DNA of 58,159 nucleotides from Pseudomonadota bacterium (GCA_023423675.1 JAFAFD010000261.1:1-58159); one strand, 5' to 3'; positions 1 to 7,960 are shown, counted from the first letter of the stretch. Translations and numbers: made by a program. Notes: a model not told the origin generated them from the sequence alone.

Positions 1-2
1 AC

Positions 3-25
3 GCCGCCCTGCCTGACAGGGCGGC
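3..25. terminator. GC-rich hairpin at the left edge
   Basis: GCCGCCCTG at 3-11 pairs perfectly with CAGGGCGGC at 17-25 around a 5-base loop. No U-tract is visible on either strand inside the window. It could be a terminator or attenuator for a gene further left. Confidence 0.4.
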
Positions 26-80
26 CCACGAGGCATGGTTGAATCGCCCACAGGGCGGCGTCCGGTGCGTGCTGGAAGAG

Positions 81-102
81 AAAGCGCCCCGGGCGGGGCG
101 CT
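81..102 (-). terminator. Rho-independent terminator of the leftward early operon
   Basis: AGCGCCCC (83-90) pairs with GGGGCGCT (95-102). Read on the minus strand the stem is followed by TTTCTCTT. It lies just past the stop codon of the last leftward gene seen here, so it probably ends the early operon. Confidence 0.65.
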
Positions 103-114
103 CGGCGGGTGGCG

Positions 115-324
115 TTAGAGCGGGCGGATACTGCGCGCCACTTTCGGGTCACGCTGGATGTAGCCCTTGTTCTCGAGGGCGGTCAGGCGCTGCTGGATGG
201 CGAACTGGCGGACGCCGGCCTTGGCTGCCAGTTCTGCGACGGTGGGTGCGTAGCCTTTCTCCGCCCAGAACGCTCGGATGTGCCCGAGCGTTTCGTTCTG
301 CATCGTCGACGGGGCCTGCTTCAC
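115..324 (-). CDS. Small LexA-type winged-helix DNA-binding protein
   Basis: This 69-residue protein is almost entirely a LexA N-terminal-like DNA-binding domain. It has the [15 protein letters not shown] helix-turn-helix and the wing-type ending [21 protein letters not shown]. It lacks the serine/lysine self-cleavage domain of true LexA or CI proteins, so RecA would not be expected to inactivate it directly. Its start overlaps the stop of the upstream yejK-like gene by four bases, so the two are translationally coupled, and it is the last gene before a terminator. It could autoregulate the early operon or compete with host LexA at SOS boxes; that role is inference. Confidence 0.75.
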   Translation of the reverse strand: MKQAPSTMQNETLGHIRAFWAEKGYAPTVAELAAKAGVRQFAIQQRLTALENKGYIQRDPKVARSIRPL

Positions 325-1376
325 GGCTGAGCCTCGCGAGATCCGTGCGCGTTCATCGCCCCGTCTTGCTTCTGCGCTGCAACCTTCTTCAGTTGGCTGG
401 CGAGATGTGCCGGCAGACCGTGGATCAGCAGGGTGTCGGAGCCTGAGTCGAACTCCACCTTGGTGCCGAGGAGGTGTGCCTCGAAGCTGATCGACAGGCC
501 TTCGGCGCGGCCGGTGAAGCGGCGGAACTGGTTGAAGGTGCGCTTGTCCGCCGGGATCTCCGGCGACAGGCCGTAGTCCTTGTGCTGGATGAAGTCGTAG
601 AACGCCCGTGGCTGCTGTTCGTCGATCAGTTCGGAAAGGGCGTCGAGGGTCATCGGCTCACCGAGGCGTGCCTGCGCGGTGGCGTAGTCGACCAGCGACA
701 CGGTTTTTTCGCGGGCCTGTTCCTCGGCCATGCCCTCGCTTTCCACGAAGTCGCTGAAGGCTTTCAGCAGGGTGCGCGTCTCGCCCGGCGAATCGACCCC
801 TTCCTGGCAGCCGATGAAGTCGCGGAAGTAGTCGGAGAGCTTTCTCCCGCCCTTGCCCTTGATGAACGAGATGTACTGCTTCGACTGCTTGTTGTTGCGC
901 CACTCGGAGAGGTTGATTCGCGCCGCCAGGTGTAACTGGCCGAGGTCGAGGTGGCTCGACGGGGTGACGTCCAGTGACTCGTTCACCGCCGCCCCTTCGC
1001 TGTGGTGCAGCAGGGCGATCGCCAGGTAGTCGGTCATGCCCTGCTGGTAGTGGGCGAACAGTACGTAGCCGCCGGTGGAGAGGTTGGACTCTTCCATCAG
1101 CTTCTGCAGGTGTTCCACCGCCTCGCGGCTGAACCCCACGAAGTCGCGGTCGCCTTCCAGGTACTCGCCGAGCCAGCCGCTGAACGGGTAGGCCCCGGAC
1201 TCGCCCTGGAAGAAGCCCCAGGCCTTGTTCTTGGCGTTGTAGCTTTCGTTGAGGTCGGCCAGCAGGTTCTCGATGACCTGGGAGTTACCCAGCTCAGCGT
1301 CGCGCGCATGGAGCACGGTCGGGGTGCCGTCGGGCTTCTTGTCGATCAGGTGGATGATGGAATGGCGGATAGGCAT
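321..1376 (-). CDS. YejK/NdpA-like nucleoid-associated protein
   Basis: The 351-residue protein matches the YejK/NdpA (37-kDa nucleoid-associated protein) family in length and layout. It starts with a [14 protein letters not shown] motif and has the central segment [10 protein letters not shown] followed by [17 protein letters not shown]. Family members bind the nucleoid, and some plasmids and phages carry copies. A GGAGGC ribosome site sits just upstream of the ATG. It lies in a leftward operon directly downstream of an RdgC-like gene, so chromosome- or phage-DNA organisation during replication and recombination is likely. The exact function in phages is unproven. Confidence 0.85.
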   Translation of the reverse strand: MPIRHSIIHLIDKKPDGTPTVLHARDAELGNSQVIENLLADLNESYNAKNKAWGFFQGESGAYPFSGWLGEYLEGDRDFVGFSREAVEHLQKLMEESNLSTGGYVLFAHYQQGMTDYLAIALLHHSEGAAVNESLDVTPSSHLDLGQLHLAARINLSEWRNNKQSKQYISFIKGKGGRKLSDYFRDFIGCQEGVDSPGETRTLLKAFSDFVESEGMAEEQAREKTVSLVDYATAQARLGEPMTLDALSELIDEQQPRAFYDFIQHKDYGLSPEIPADKRTFNQFRRFTGRAEGLSISFEAHLLGTKVEFDSGSDTLLIHGLPAHLASQLKKVAAQKQDGAMNAHGSREAQP

Positions 1377-1402
1377 GGCTGCCTCCTATGTTGGTGAGGT
1401 GG

Positions 1403-2329
1403 TCAGACGCCTACGGGAACTTCTTCGCCGCCCAGTGCTACCAGCAGCTCGGGGATGAATTGCTGGAAGGTGAGCATCATCAGGACGAAGCTGGCGTCGG
1501 CCTGTGCGAACTCGTCGGAATCCTTACCAGCGTCGTCCAGTGCCCGCTCCTGCAGCAGGTCGTCGAAGCGGAGGCTGCGGATCACCAGACCCTCGTCGAG
1601 TACGAAGTAGAGGTCTTTCTTCCAGGCGAGAGCGAGCTTGGTGACGCTCTTACCTGAGTCGAGGTGCTGGCGGATCACGTCGCTGGTCAGGTCCTGGTGT
1701 TTGGCGGTGATGCTGCCTTGCTCGTCGGTGTCGCGGAGCAGGGCGCCGTCGCACAGCCAGAAGTCGCCACCCGCATTAGTTTCTTGGCTTCGCAGCCACT
1801 CGGTCATGGTTGCCGTCGGCGAAACCTTGGTTGCGATCGGTCGGACGGGGAGAGAGCCCAGGGCTTCGCGCAAGGTCGACAGCAGATCCTCGGCGGCCTT
1901 CGCCGTGGCGGTGTCCACGATCACCAGGCCTTGCGCCGGCATGATTGCGGCGAAGGTGCGCTTGCGGCGGGCGAACGCGCGCGGTAGGAGGGTCTGGACG
2001 ATCTCGTCCTTCAACTGGTCGCGCTCTTTCTTGTAGACCTTGCGCTGCTGGGTTTCCTCGATCTCTTCGACCTTCTCCTTCAGTGCTTCGTTGACCACGC
2101 TGCCAGGCAGGATCTTCTCCTCCTTGCGGCAGCAGATCAGCCAGAATCCGTTCGCCTCGCGTACCAGCGGTGCGTCACCCTTGCCGACCGGCGGCGCGAA
2201 GCCGTAGGTGGTCAACTCCTGGGAGGCGCAGGGGCGCGCTGGTTTGCTCGCCAGGGCACTTTCCAGAGCGCTGGCCGTTGTGTCGATGGGTTGGGTGAGG
2301 CGGTAGATCAGTAGGTTGCGGAACCACAT
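1403..2329 (-). CDS. rdgC: RdgC-like recombination-associated protein
   Basis: The 308-residue product has the RdgC opening [14 protein letters not shown] and the usual family length of about 300 residues. Further family-like segments follow, including the block around [17 protein letters not shown]. RdgC forms a ring-shaped dimer on double-stranded DNA and in E. coli antagonises RecA loading. A phage copy could limit host RecA action on phage DNA or tune SOS-linked induction. The neighbours are YejK-like (downstream, 26 bp away) and SSB (upstream, 26 bp away), consistent with one DNA-transactions operon. The start has a GGAG ribosome site. Confidence 0.9.
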   Translation of the reverse strand: MWFRNLLIYRLTQPIDTTASALESALASKPARPCASQELTTYGFAPPVGKGDAPLVREANGFWLICCRKEEKILPGSVVNEALKEKVEEIEETQQRKVYKKERDQLKDEIVQTLLPRAFARRKRTFAAIMPAQGLVIVDTATAKAAEDLLSTLREALGSLPVRPIATKVSPTATMTEWLRSQETNAGGDFWLCDGALLRDTDEQGSITAKHQDLTSDVIRQHLDSGKSVTKLALAWKKDLYFVLDEGLVIRSLRFDDLLQERALDDAGKDSDEFAQADASFVLMMLTFQQFIPELLVALGGEEVPVGV

Positions 2330-2355
2330 GGTGCTGTCTCCGGGCGGCCCGGCGC

Positions 2356-2865
2356 TCAGACGATGCGCCAGAGCCTGCGGTAGGGGTTGTCGAAGGGGAT
2401 GTCGTCGTCGTAGCTGTCGTAGTCGGTCGCCGGTTGCGGCTGGTGGTGAGTGGTCGGCCGCGGTGGCGGCTCGCGGCCAGGGCCAGGGCCAGGGCCACGC
2501 GCCTGGCCTGCCTGCTCAGGCTTGCCGCCGAGCAGTTGCATGTTGCCGTTGATGTCGACCACTACCTCGGTGCTGTAGTGGTCCTGGCCGTCCTGGCCCT
2601 GCCACTTGCGGGTGCGTAGGCTGCCTTCGATGTAGACCTGGGAGCCCTTTCGCAGGTATTGCGCTGCGATTTCGGCCAGCCGGCCAAAGAGCACGACCCG
2701 GTGCCACTCGGTGCGCTCCTGCTGCTGGCCGGTCTGCTTGTCTTTCCAGCTTTCGCTAGTGGCCAGACTGAGGGAGGTGACCGCCTTTCCGCCCGGGGTA
2801 GATCTTGCGTCTGGATCCTGGCCCAGATGGCCGACCAGGATTACCTTGTTCACTCCGCGTGCCAT
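2356..2865 (-). CDS. ssb: Single-stranded DNA-binding protein with extended C-tail
   Basis: Residues 1-112 form a bacterial SSB-type OB fold ([16 protein letters not shown], then the [18 protein letters not shown] block). A glycine/proline linker follows. The acidic motif DDDIPF, which normally is the very end of SSB and recruits partner proteins, is at residues 153-158 here. It is followed by an 11-residue extension, [11 protein letters not shown]. The tip is therefore not terminal, which may alter partner binding. It sits 4 bp from the exonuclease gene and close to the RdgC gene, fitting phage replication or recombination. Confidence 0.95.
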   Translation of the reverse strand: MARGVNKVILVGHLGQDPDARSTPGGKAVTSLSLATSESWKDKQTGQQQERTEWHRVVLFGRLAEIAAQYLRKGSQVYIEGSLRTRKWQGQDGQDHYSTEVVVDINGNMQLLGGKPEQAGQARGPGPGPGREPPPRPTTHHQPQPATDYDSYDDDIPFDNPYRRLWRIV

Positions 2866-2868
2866 GGC

Positions 2869-3474
2869 TCAGGCCTCCGCCTCAGCCGGCGGCACCGAAC
2901 TGGCCGGCGCCACATCGACTCCCTGCAAAGCGAAGTAGATGCGGGCGCAGGCTTGGGCGTCCGGCATCGCGCGGTGAGCCTCCACCAGGTCCTCCCCGGT
3001 GAAGTGCTTGTATGCCTCGGCCAAGGTCGGCAGCTTGTTGCGGGGAAGCGCGACCTGTGCGCGGGAGCGATAGCAGGTGCAGAACTTCTCACCCGATTCC
3101 TTGAAGGCGTTGGCCGCATCCTCGTCCTGGTAGCGCATCAGCGCGATGCGAGTGATACGGTCGTCGAAGCTGATGTTGTGCGCCGCGCGGCGGGCTGCGC
3201 GGCCGTTGATCGCAAGAAAGCCCTCCAGAGCCTCGGCCTCGCTGATGCCAACATCCATCGCCTGTTCGTGGCTGATGCCGTGGATCGCGGTCATTTCGGG
3301 GGTGATTTCCCAGCCGTTGGGTCGCACGATCGCCTCAAAGCGATCGATGGTGTTGCCGGCGGCATCGCAGAGCAGAGCGGCAACTTCCACGATGTGGGGC
3401 TGGCACGGGTCTTCACTGGGCAACTTCCACTCGGGAATACCCGTCGTTTCGAAGTCGAAAATGTTGGTGAGCAT
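2869..3474 (-). CDS. DEDDh-family 3'-5' exonuclease (DnaQ-like)
   Basis: This 201-residue protein carries the DnaQ-like exonuclease motifs. ExoI is IFDFETTG (acidic residues D7 and E9), ExoII is the HNISFDDRI segment, and ExoIII is HRAMPDAQAC, a histidine-to-aspartate HxxxxD pattern typical of the DEDDh type. These residues bind two metals and remove nucleotides from 3' ends of DNA or RNA. No polymerase domain is fused. It lies between SSB and the recombination genes, so a role in proofreading, end-processing or strand annealing is likely. The C-terminal 15 residues are an Ala/Pro-rich tail. Confidence 0.88.
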   Translation of the reverse strand: MLTNIFDFETTGIPEWKLPSEDPCQPHIVEVAALLCDAAGNTIDRFEAIVRPNGWEITPEMTAIHGISHEQAMDVGISEAEALEGFLAINGRAARRAAHNISFDDRITRIALMRYQDEDAANAFKESGEKFCTCYRSRAQVALPRNKLPTLAEAYKHFTGEDLVEAHRAMPDAQACARIYFALQGVDVAPASSVPPAEAEA

Positions 3475-3583
3475 GGTCTGTCCTCAGTGGTTGGGCATCA
3501 GGCTGCGCGCTCGATGAACGCGCACCCGGATGCCGCACCGGCGGCGGGCGCTGGCGCAGGCGGTTCGGAGGGGTCGGGGGGGA

Positions 3584-4138
3584 TTAGGAGGAGGGGTGCT
3601 TGCGGTAGCCGATGGCGTACAACCGTTCAGCCTGTTCGCGCGTGAGCATGAACGTACAGGAGCCAACCTTGTACTGGTAGTCGCTGAGCATGGCATCGAC
3701 AGCCTGGGCGGCGATCTGCTCGGGGGTGGGGAGCGGGCGGAACAGCATGTCGCGCGTGCGGTAGTACTGTTCTTGGCCGTTGTCGTACGCAACTAACGAC
3801 TCGTCGCTGATGTACCGAATTTCACAGCGCCGATACTCCGGCCAGATCATGTGCCTGTATTCGCATTCCACGCCGACCGGCGGCAGGCCGTCTTGGCCGT
3901 TCCACTGTATGACAGGCTCCTTTGCCTCATCAGCCACAGGACGACGTTCCACCAGTCGCCATGCGTGGTCCAGTTTGGTCATGTCGCAGGTGTTGAAGTC
4001 TGGCCGCAGGTTGCCCACGCGCTGGCGTTTGCTGATCCGGCAGCCCCATCCCTCAACCCAGTACATATCGTTGCCGTGCTCGGTAGTGACCACTGCCTGC
4101 GCCCAATGAGGCGCGATGCTCCAGTCGATACTGGTCAT
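3584..4138 (-). CDS. Phage protein of unknown function
   Basis: This 184-residue soluble protein has no signal peptide or membrane segment. It is rich in Trp and Tyr, with WSIAPHWAQAVV near the start and a C-terminal helical part (TPEQIAAQAVDAMLSDY). The N-terminal style, in which a residue count of aromatic positions follows an acidic stretch, is like small early proteins in many proteobacterial phages, but I do not recognise a family. It lies in the leftward operon between the exonuclease and the coiled-coil recombination accessory gene. About 110 bp separates it from the exonuclease gene, with no clear gene in that gap. Confidence 0.7.
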   Translation of the reverse strand: MTSIDWSIAPHWAQAVVTTEHGNDMYWVEGWGCRISKRQRVGNLRPDFNTCDMTKLDHAWRLVERRPVADEAKEPVIQWNGQDGLPPVGVECEYRHMIWPEYRRCEIRYISDESLVAYDNGQEQYYRTRDMLFRPLPTPEQIAAQAVDAMLSDYQYKVGSCTFMLTREQAERLYAIGYRKHPSS

Positions 4139-4185
4139 TCTCGTTTCCTTGAACTGTGCCGGCGTGGCCGGCGCGAGGTGGCTAG

Positions 4186-5202
4186 TCAGGCCGCTTTCGC
4201 GGGGGCCTTTTCGACGATCACGCCCGGCAGATTCAGCGTTTGGCCCTTGCTGTTGGCCAGGTTGTCCAGGGCCGGCTGGTCGACGACGAGCAAGTCCTCG
4301 GTGGCCAGGCCTTCGGCGATGGCGGCGATGAGCGCGGTTTTATCAACGACGCGGGCGCGCCACTGGGTAGCGCTGGGCTCTGCTGCCTTGCTGGCTGGCT
4401 TGATCTGGGCGGGTGCTGGTGCAGCCTCGACCCTCGGCGCCTCCGGATCGACAGCGGCGGGTGTCTCCTGCTCGGCGAGTTGCTGGCGCGCCGCGGCAAG
4501 CTCTCGCTGCTGGCGTGCCAGTTCTTCGCGTTGGCGTTGCATTTCCTCCTGTTGGCGGCGCATTTCCGCGTCTTGCTCCTCCATGCGGCGGCGCATTTCG
4601 GCTTGCTGGGCTTCCAACTCCTGCCGCTGGCGCTCCGCTTGCTCGAAGGCCAGGCGGTCGGTCAGCATTTGGGTCAGTTCGTCCATGGCCGTCTGCTGTG
4701 CGGCTTGGGCTTCCTTCGTCAAGTCGTAGAAGTCGTGTGCTGTGTCGATTTCGCCACAGCGGTCGATCATCGCGGCAATCTCGTCGCTGGTCTTGCCGCG
4801 TACCTGGGCCGGCATCCCTTTGATGGCGTCGACCTTCGACAGCAGGCGTGCGATCCGTTCCTGGCGCTCGCGTTCGACGCGATCGTCGACCTCCTTCTTG
4901 GCGGCCTTCATCGGATCTTCCAACGTCACCAGTGCGGCGGTGATCCGCTTCGCCTCGGCGTCGATGATCTGGCCTGCCTCGATGTAAGGCGCCTTTTCAC
5001 GCTTGCGAGCGGCTTCCAGGCTGGTGCGCAGTGTGGTCAATTCCTTGATACCGGCCTTGATGAACTCGTAGCCATCGGCGGTATTGGCGTCCGGCAGCGT
5101 CGCGTACTTCTCGCGAAGTTTTGCCAGGGCGGCGTTGGTTGCGTTGTACTCGGCGACCTCGACGGTACCGTTTTCCATGTCAACATTTTTCAGGATGGTC
5201 AT
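4186..5202 (-). CDS. Coiled-coil recombination-associated protein (DUF1351-like)
   Basis: I place the start at MTILKN, which has a GAGGAA ribosome site 7 bases upstream; a longer start at 5268 would overlap the neighbouring gene heavily. The 338-residue protein has an N-terminal helical region resembling DUF1351 phage proteins. A long Glu/Gln/Arg-rich coiled coil covers about residues 190-250 (repeated RQQEEMQRQREELARQQ type), then an Ala/Pro linker and a small C-terminal domain ending in a LPGVIVEKAP segment. It begins 4 bp after the stop of the annealing-protein gene, so the two probably act together in phage recombination. The DUF assignment is tentative. Confidence 0.7.
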   Translation of the reverse strand: MTILKNVDMENGTVEVAEYNATNAALAKLREKYATLPDANTADGYEFIKAGIKELTTLRTSLEAARKREKAPYIEAGQIIDAEAKRITAALVTLEDPMKAAKKEVDDRVERERQERIARLLSKVDAIKGMPAQVRGKTSDEIAAMIDRCGEIDTAHDFYDLTKEAQAAQQTAMDELTQMLTDRLAFEQAERQRQELEAQQAEMRRRMEEQDAEMRRQQEEMQRQREELARQQRELAAARQQLAEQETPAAVDPEAPRVEAAPAPAQIKPASKAAEPSATQWRARVVDKTALIAAIAEGLATEDLLVVDQPALDNLANSKGQTLNLPGVIVEKAPAKAA

Positions 5203-5206
5203 GGTG

Positions 5207-5962
5207 TCATTCCTCGGGGCTGGTAGGAGCGGGGGAAAGCTGGCGCAGGCGCTCATCGGCGGCTTCATTCACGCGCAGCTCAATCTCTGAGGGGTTGAAG
5301 TTGACGACTGGCGCTTTGGCGCGGGCCTTCTCGGCGACTTGCTTACGCATTAACTCCAGGGCGCGGGAGTTCGGTGCCGCGGCGATCGCGTCGAGTTGTG
5401 CGCGAAGCCAGGTCTTGAATTCGTCCTTGGCTTCGTCCAGGGCTGTCTCGGGATCGCCGGCATCGGCCAGGCGCTCTTTCAGCTTCAGGCCTTCGACATA
5501 GGTCGTGTCGTCGAACATGCCCATGTGAATGTCGGCGCTGAACCCGAGGAGTGACAGACACTTCTTGATGGCGTCGGTGAGTGACTTCTTGCCGTAGTCG
5601 TGGTCAGTCTTGAAGCCCCACTCGGTCTTGTAGACGTAGGGGGTGTGCCCGTATTGGCGGGCGTGATTGATCGTCCCGTCGTGGCGATACCAGAGTTCGA
5701 TGTACAGGGTGTGGGTCTTGTCGTGGCAGATGACCGCACCGTTCTTATCGAGGTGCGGTGCGCCTTCATCGAAGCGCTCTACCAAGACTTTCCAGCCCCA
5801 GCCCTTGCCGACGGGGCCGAATAGCTCAGTCGCACGACGGACGATATACAAGCCGTTGATGGACGTCATGTCCTGACCGTTGAGCTTCGCCTGCCTTGTG
5901 TACCTGGTGTCCGTCTCTTTCACCTGGTCCCAGATAGCCATGTTGCTATTCATGTTTGTCAT
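5207..5962 (-). CDS. Rad52-like single-strand annealing protein
   Basis: This 251-residue protein resembles phage Rad52/Rad22-type annealing proteins. Typical features are the early segment GLYIVRRATELFGP, then GKGWGWKV, and the motif KKSLTDAIKKCLSLLGFSAD followed by a hydrophobic/acidic stretch. Such proteins bind single-stranded DNA and anneal complementary strands during phage recombination. The C-terminal third is a charged helical tail, probably for partner contacts. Its ATG overlaps the stop of the upstream 50-residue membrane protein by four bases, which fixes the start. SSB, exonuclease and coiled-coil partner genes follow downstream. Confidence 0.75.
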   Translation of the reverse strand: MTNMNSNMAIWDQVKETDTRYTRQAKLNGQDMTSINGLYIVRRATELFGPVGKGWGWKVLVERFDEGAPHLDKNGAVICHDKTHTLYIELWYRHDGTINHARQYGHTPYVYKTEWGFKTDHDYGKKSLTDAIKKCLSLLGFSADIHMGMFDDTTYVEGLKLKERLADAGDPETALDEAKDEFKTWLRAQLDAIAAAPNSRALELMRKQVAEKARAKAPVVNFNPSEIELRVNEAADERLRQLSPAPTSPEE

Positions 5963-6111
5963 GGTGTTGCTCGCTTGACGGCTGCCGGCGCCGTGGCTGG
6001 TTGTTCCGCGGTAATCAGTCCGCCCCAGATCGGGCCTAGGGCGAGAATGAGCAGGAAGAGGAGGCCGCCAATCAGGCCGCCCACCCAGATGGCTTTGCGT
6101 TTCGCGTTCAT
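5959..6111 (-). CDS. Small single-pass membrane protein, 50 residues
   Basis: The product begins MNAKRKAIWVGGLIGG and has one strong membrane helix (about residues 8-33, rich in Leu/Ile/Gly). A short Ala/Pro-rich tail follows. Positive charge before the helix predicts a cytoplasmic N-terminus. Start and stop each overlap a neighbour by four bases (ATGA), so it sits in a tightly coupled series of tiny early genes. The role is unknown; small early membrane proteins of temperate phages often act in exclusion, but nothing here proves that. Confidence 0.65.
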   Translation of the reverse strand: MNAKRKAIWVGGLIGGLLFLLILALGPIWGGLITAEQPATAPAAVKRATP

Positions 6112-6227
6112 GTCGGGAGCATCCTGTAGATCAGCCAGCCGTAAAACGGAGCCACCAGGGCCAGCACGCCGATTGCCGACGCAACTTCGGTGAGCGCCCG
6201 GCGGGCGCCAGTCGCATTTGGCTTCAT
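6108..6227 (-). CDS. Tiny membrane protein, 39 residues
   Basis: This reading frame, MKPNATGARR then a hydrophobic stretch (VASAIGVLALVAPFYGWLIY), ends in RMLPT. It overlaps the start of the next gene by four bases (ATGA) and its own start overlaps the stop of the preceding gene by four bases. The perfect fit into the overlapping chain and the single hydrophobic helix argue that it is a real gene. Together with the following 50-residue membrane protein it could form a two-component membrane unit. No family is recognised. Confidence 0.6.
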   Translation of the reverse strand: MKPNATGARRALTEVASAIGVLALVAPFYGWLIYRMLPT

Positions 6228-6595
6228 GCGGAGGCCCCTCCCTTGGCTTTGTCGATTGCGCTTCGGGCCGCCTCGATCGCCGCAGTTGTGATCGCGTTGC
6301 GATGCTGCGGCAGATAGCCGACCAGCGCGCAGTACGCCTGCTCCAGGGCGATGAGTAATTCGGGGCCGTAGCTTTCAACGCGCCGCCGTGCTGCGCGTTC
6401 CGCCCGCGTGCGGTTGTCGCGCTCGATTGCAGACTGCGCTTCCTGTTCGGTGGCGTAGAACCTGTACCAGTCAGCGCGCTTCGCGATGCGCGTGCCGTCG
6501 GCTCGAACGTAGTAGGCCTTCGTTTCCCGAACGAACTCACAGCGGCTAGCTGCGTCTCGGCCGGCCCGGACTTGAAAGCGGGTGATTGGATTCAT
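6224..6595 (-). CDS. Small basic phage protein, 123 residues
   Basis: The N-terminal half contains aromatic and basic residues (FVRETKAYYVRADGTRIAKR, then WYRFYATEQEAQ) and looks like a small beta fold. The C-terminal half is helical and Ala/Arg-rich. There is no membrane segment. Both ends overlap their neighbours by four bases, so it is translated in series with the 73-residue gene upstream and the 39-residue membrane gene downstream. I do not recognise a family or function. Confidence 0.7.
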   Translation of the reverse strand: MNPITRFQVRAGRDAASRCEFVRETKAYYVRADGTRIAKRADWYRFYATEQEAQSAIERDNRTRAERAARRRVESYGPELLIALEQAYCALVGYLPQHRNAITTAAIEAARSAIDKAKGGASA

Positions 6596-6813
6596 ACCCG
6601 AGTGCTCCTGAGTTCTGCCCAGCGGGCGTCCGACGCGGCGTCGAGCCGGTGGCGCATGTCGTCGTAAATACGGGTGTCGATGAAGCCGACCGCATAGGCC
6701 AGTTCAATTTGGCCGTGGACGAACTTCTGGTCCGGGCGTGGGAACGGTGATCGGCGCATCGCCGTAATGCCTTCCTCGATCATCAGCACCGCGCGTTCAT
6801 CGCTGAAGGCCAT
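6592..6813 (-). CDS. Small phage protein, 73 residues
   Basis: This short helical protein reads MAFSDERAVLMIEEG, then a hydrophilic segment and YAVGFIDTRIYDDMRHRLDA. It is soluble and without cysteines. It overlaps the preceding 49-residue acidic gene by 17 bases and the next gene by four. Membership in the tight early gene chain supports it as coding, but the function is unknown. Confidence 0.65.
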   Translation of the reverse strand: MAFSDERAVLMIEEGITAMRRSPFPRPDQKFVHGQIELAYAVGFIDTRIYDDMRHRLDAASDARWAELRSTRV

Positions 6814-6946
6814 CTTCGTCCTCCTGCTCTTCGTCCTCGGGCTCCGGGTCCGGCTGGTCCCAGAGCGGATCGACTTCGCGGTCCCAGGCCTGCTGGGCGC
6901 AGTTGAACGCTGCGCGGTTGTGGCGCTCGCGGTATGTCCACATCAT
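6797..6946 (-). CDS. Small acidic protein, 49 residues
   Basis: The frame starts MMWTYRERHNRAAFNCAQQA and ends with a very acidic run rich in Glu and Asp (PEPEDEEQEDEDG). A GAGGTGGGG ribosome site precedes the ATG. The start overlaps the stop of the zinc-finger gene by four bases and the end overlaps the next gene by 17 bases. Strongly acidic small phage proteins sometimes mimic DNA or bind basic host proteins; that is only a possibility here. Confidence 0.6.
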   Translation of the reverse strand: MMWTYRERHNRAAFNCAQQAWDREVDPLWDQPDPEPEDEEQEDEDGLQR

Positions 6947-7446
6947 CCCCACCTCGCTGAACTGGTGTAGATCGCTTCCAGGTACTGGTCGCAGATGCGT
7001 TTGGCCCGCTCACACCGGTCAACGTCGAAGAGTCCGAAGTGGCATTCGGGCGGCGTGATTTGGAGTTCAGCGGCGAGCCAGGCGTAGGCCTGACTGCGCG
7101 TCATCAGCTTGTCGCGCCAGATGCGTTCGAATGGGCGCTTGCAGCGGTTGCGAGCGTCGCGCAGCGGCTTGTCGGCCAGCGTTCCCAGCGGGATGTCGGT
7201 GTCGGGATGCAGGCCCACGTAAGCGCCGCAGCCCGTGCCAGTACAGGCGTAGGCGTATGGCCAGTCGCCGTACTCGCGACCGTAGATCACCCGGTTGCTG
7301 ACCAGCCGGACCAGGCCGCCGCAGTGCGGGCAGCCGGAGGGGATTGGCTGAGGATGCTTGATGCGCTTGAGCGCGCCGCGGCTGACGTGGGGCAGCGGTG
7401 CCGGCGGCACCAGTTTCTCCAGGCTGTTCGCTCGTGGGTCGATCAT
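6943..7446 (-). CDS. Zinc-finger-containing phage protein (DUF3268-like)
   Basis: The 167-residue protein has a four-cysteine zinc site: C39 and C42 (GCPHCGG) and C68 and C73 (YACTGTGCGAY). The intervening YGREYGDWPYAY segment and the following VGLHPDT...PLGTLAD segment fit the DUF3268 zinc-finger family seen in phages and prophages. The C-terminal part is helical, with a second group of cysteines (C133-type PPECHFG, and VDRCERAKRICDQY). The molecular role is not established; nucleic-acid binding is plausible. It is the first gene of the coupled small-gene chain, downstream of the csrA terminator. Confidence 0.75.
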   Translation of the reverse strand: MIDPRANSLEKLVPPAPLPHVSRGALKRIKHPQPIPSGCPHCGGLVRLVSNRVIYGREYGDWPYAYACTGTGCGAYVGLHPDTDIPLGTLADKPLRDARNRCKRPFERIWRDKLMTRSQAYAWLAAELQITPPECHFGLFDVDRCERAKRICDQYLEAIYTSSARWG

Positions 7447-7489
7447 GGCGTGTGCTCCGTATTCACCTGCATTCGGCTGAACGCTCGCG

Positions 7490-7511
7490 CCGCCGGGCTT
7501 GCCCGGCGGGG
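7490..7511. repeat. GC-rich hairpin between csrA and the zinc-finger gene
   Basis: CCGCCGGG pairs with CCCGGCGG around a CTTG loop in the gap downstream of csrA. No U-tract follows on either strand. With the terminator at 7545-7569 it makes a double-hairpin leader ahead of the 7446 start. Confidence 0.45.
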
Positions 7512-7544
7512 AGGCGGGGAACGTTCATGCGAATGTGGGCGGTG

Positions 7545-7569
7545 AAAAAAGCCCGGCCGTAGCCGGGCA
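7545..7569 (-). terminator. Rho-independent terminator after csrA
   Basis: On the minus strand GCCCGGC and GCCGGGC form a stem around a TACG-type loop, followed by six T residues. It lies 20 bases past the csrA stop. Genes of the same operon continue beyond it, so read-through or antitermination is needed for them. Confidence 0.75.
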
Positions 7570-7588
7570 AGGGGGGGATGAAACGGGC

Positions 7589-7960
7589 TCAGGAAACAGC
7601 AGTGCAGTTGCGCAGCAGCACCGGCGTGGCCTGACCTTCTAGCCAGATCACCGCCATGCCGGAGGCGGAAACTTTGGCTTGAGTGAGCGTTCTGGTGCGG
7701 ATGGGGATGGAGTCGCGGAGCGGACGGTACTCAACGGCCACCTGGGCCGGGTGCGTGCGATTCCACTCTTCAACCAGGTCTTTGGGTGAGGCGGGCCGGA
7801 CGGCGCCAACCCGGGCGTAGATCTCGGCGCGATGAATGGCCATCGCTTCCGGAGCAACGATTCCGAGGCGGATCTGGCCGCCTCTGTTCTCGACGACGGT
7901 CACGGTGATGTCGTCGCCAATGTGCAGGGTTTCGCCGACTCGGCGAGTGAGGATCAGCAT
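7589..7960 (-). CDS. csrA: CsrA/RsmA-type RNA-binding regulator with a C-terminal extension
   Basis: Residues 1-50 are a clear Csr[21 protein letters not shown], then [18 protein letters not shown], keeping the RNA-contact residues L4, R6 and R44. CsrA binds GGA motifs in mRNA leaders, often covering the ribosome site. Free-standing CsrA is about 60 residues; this protein is 123, with some 70 extra residues (from about V51) predicted as strands and ending in [13 protein letters not shown]. The extension is not a family I recognise. A GGAGGC site precedes the ATG and a terminator follows the gene. It could retune host or phage translation. Confidence 0.88.
   Translation of the reverse strand: MLILTRRVGETLHIGDDITVTVVENRGGQIRLGIVAPEAMAIHRAEIYARVGAVRPASPKDLVEEWNRTHPAQVAVEYRPLRDSIPIRTRTLTQAKVSASGMAVIWLEGQATPVLLRNCTAVS

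Noticed and set aside
5959..6540. 193-residue minus-strand frame containing the small membrane protein
   Set aside because: Only its last 50 residues look like protein. The front part is a shadow of the 123-residue gene, and the start at 6111 fits the ATGA overlap.
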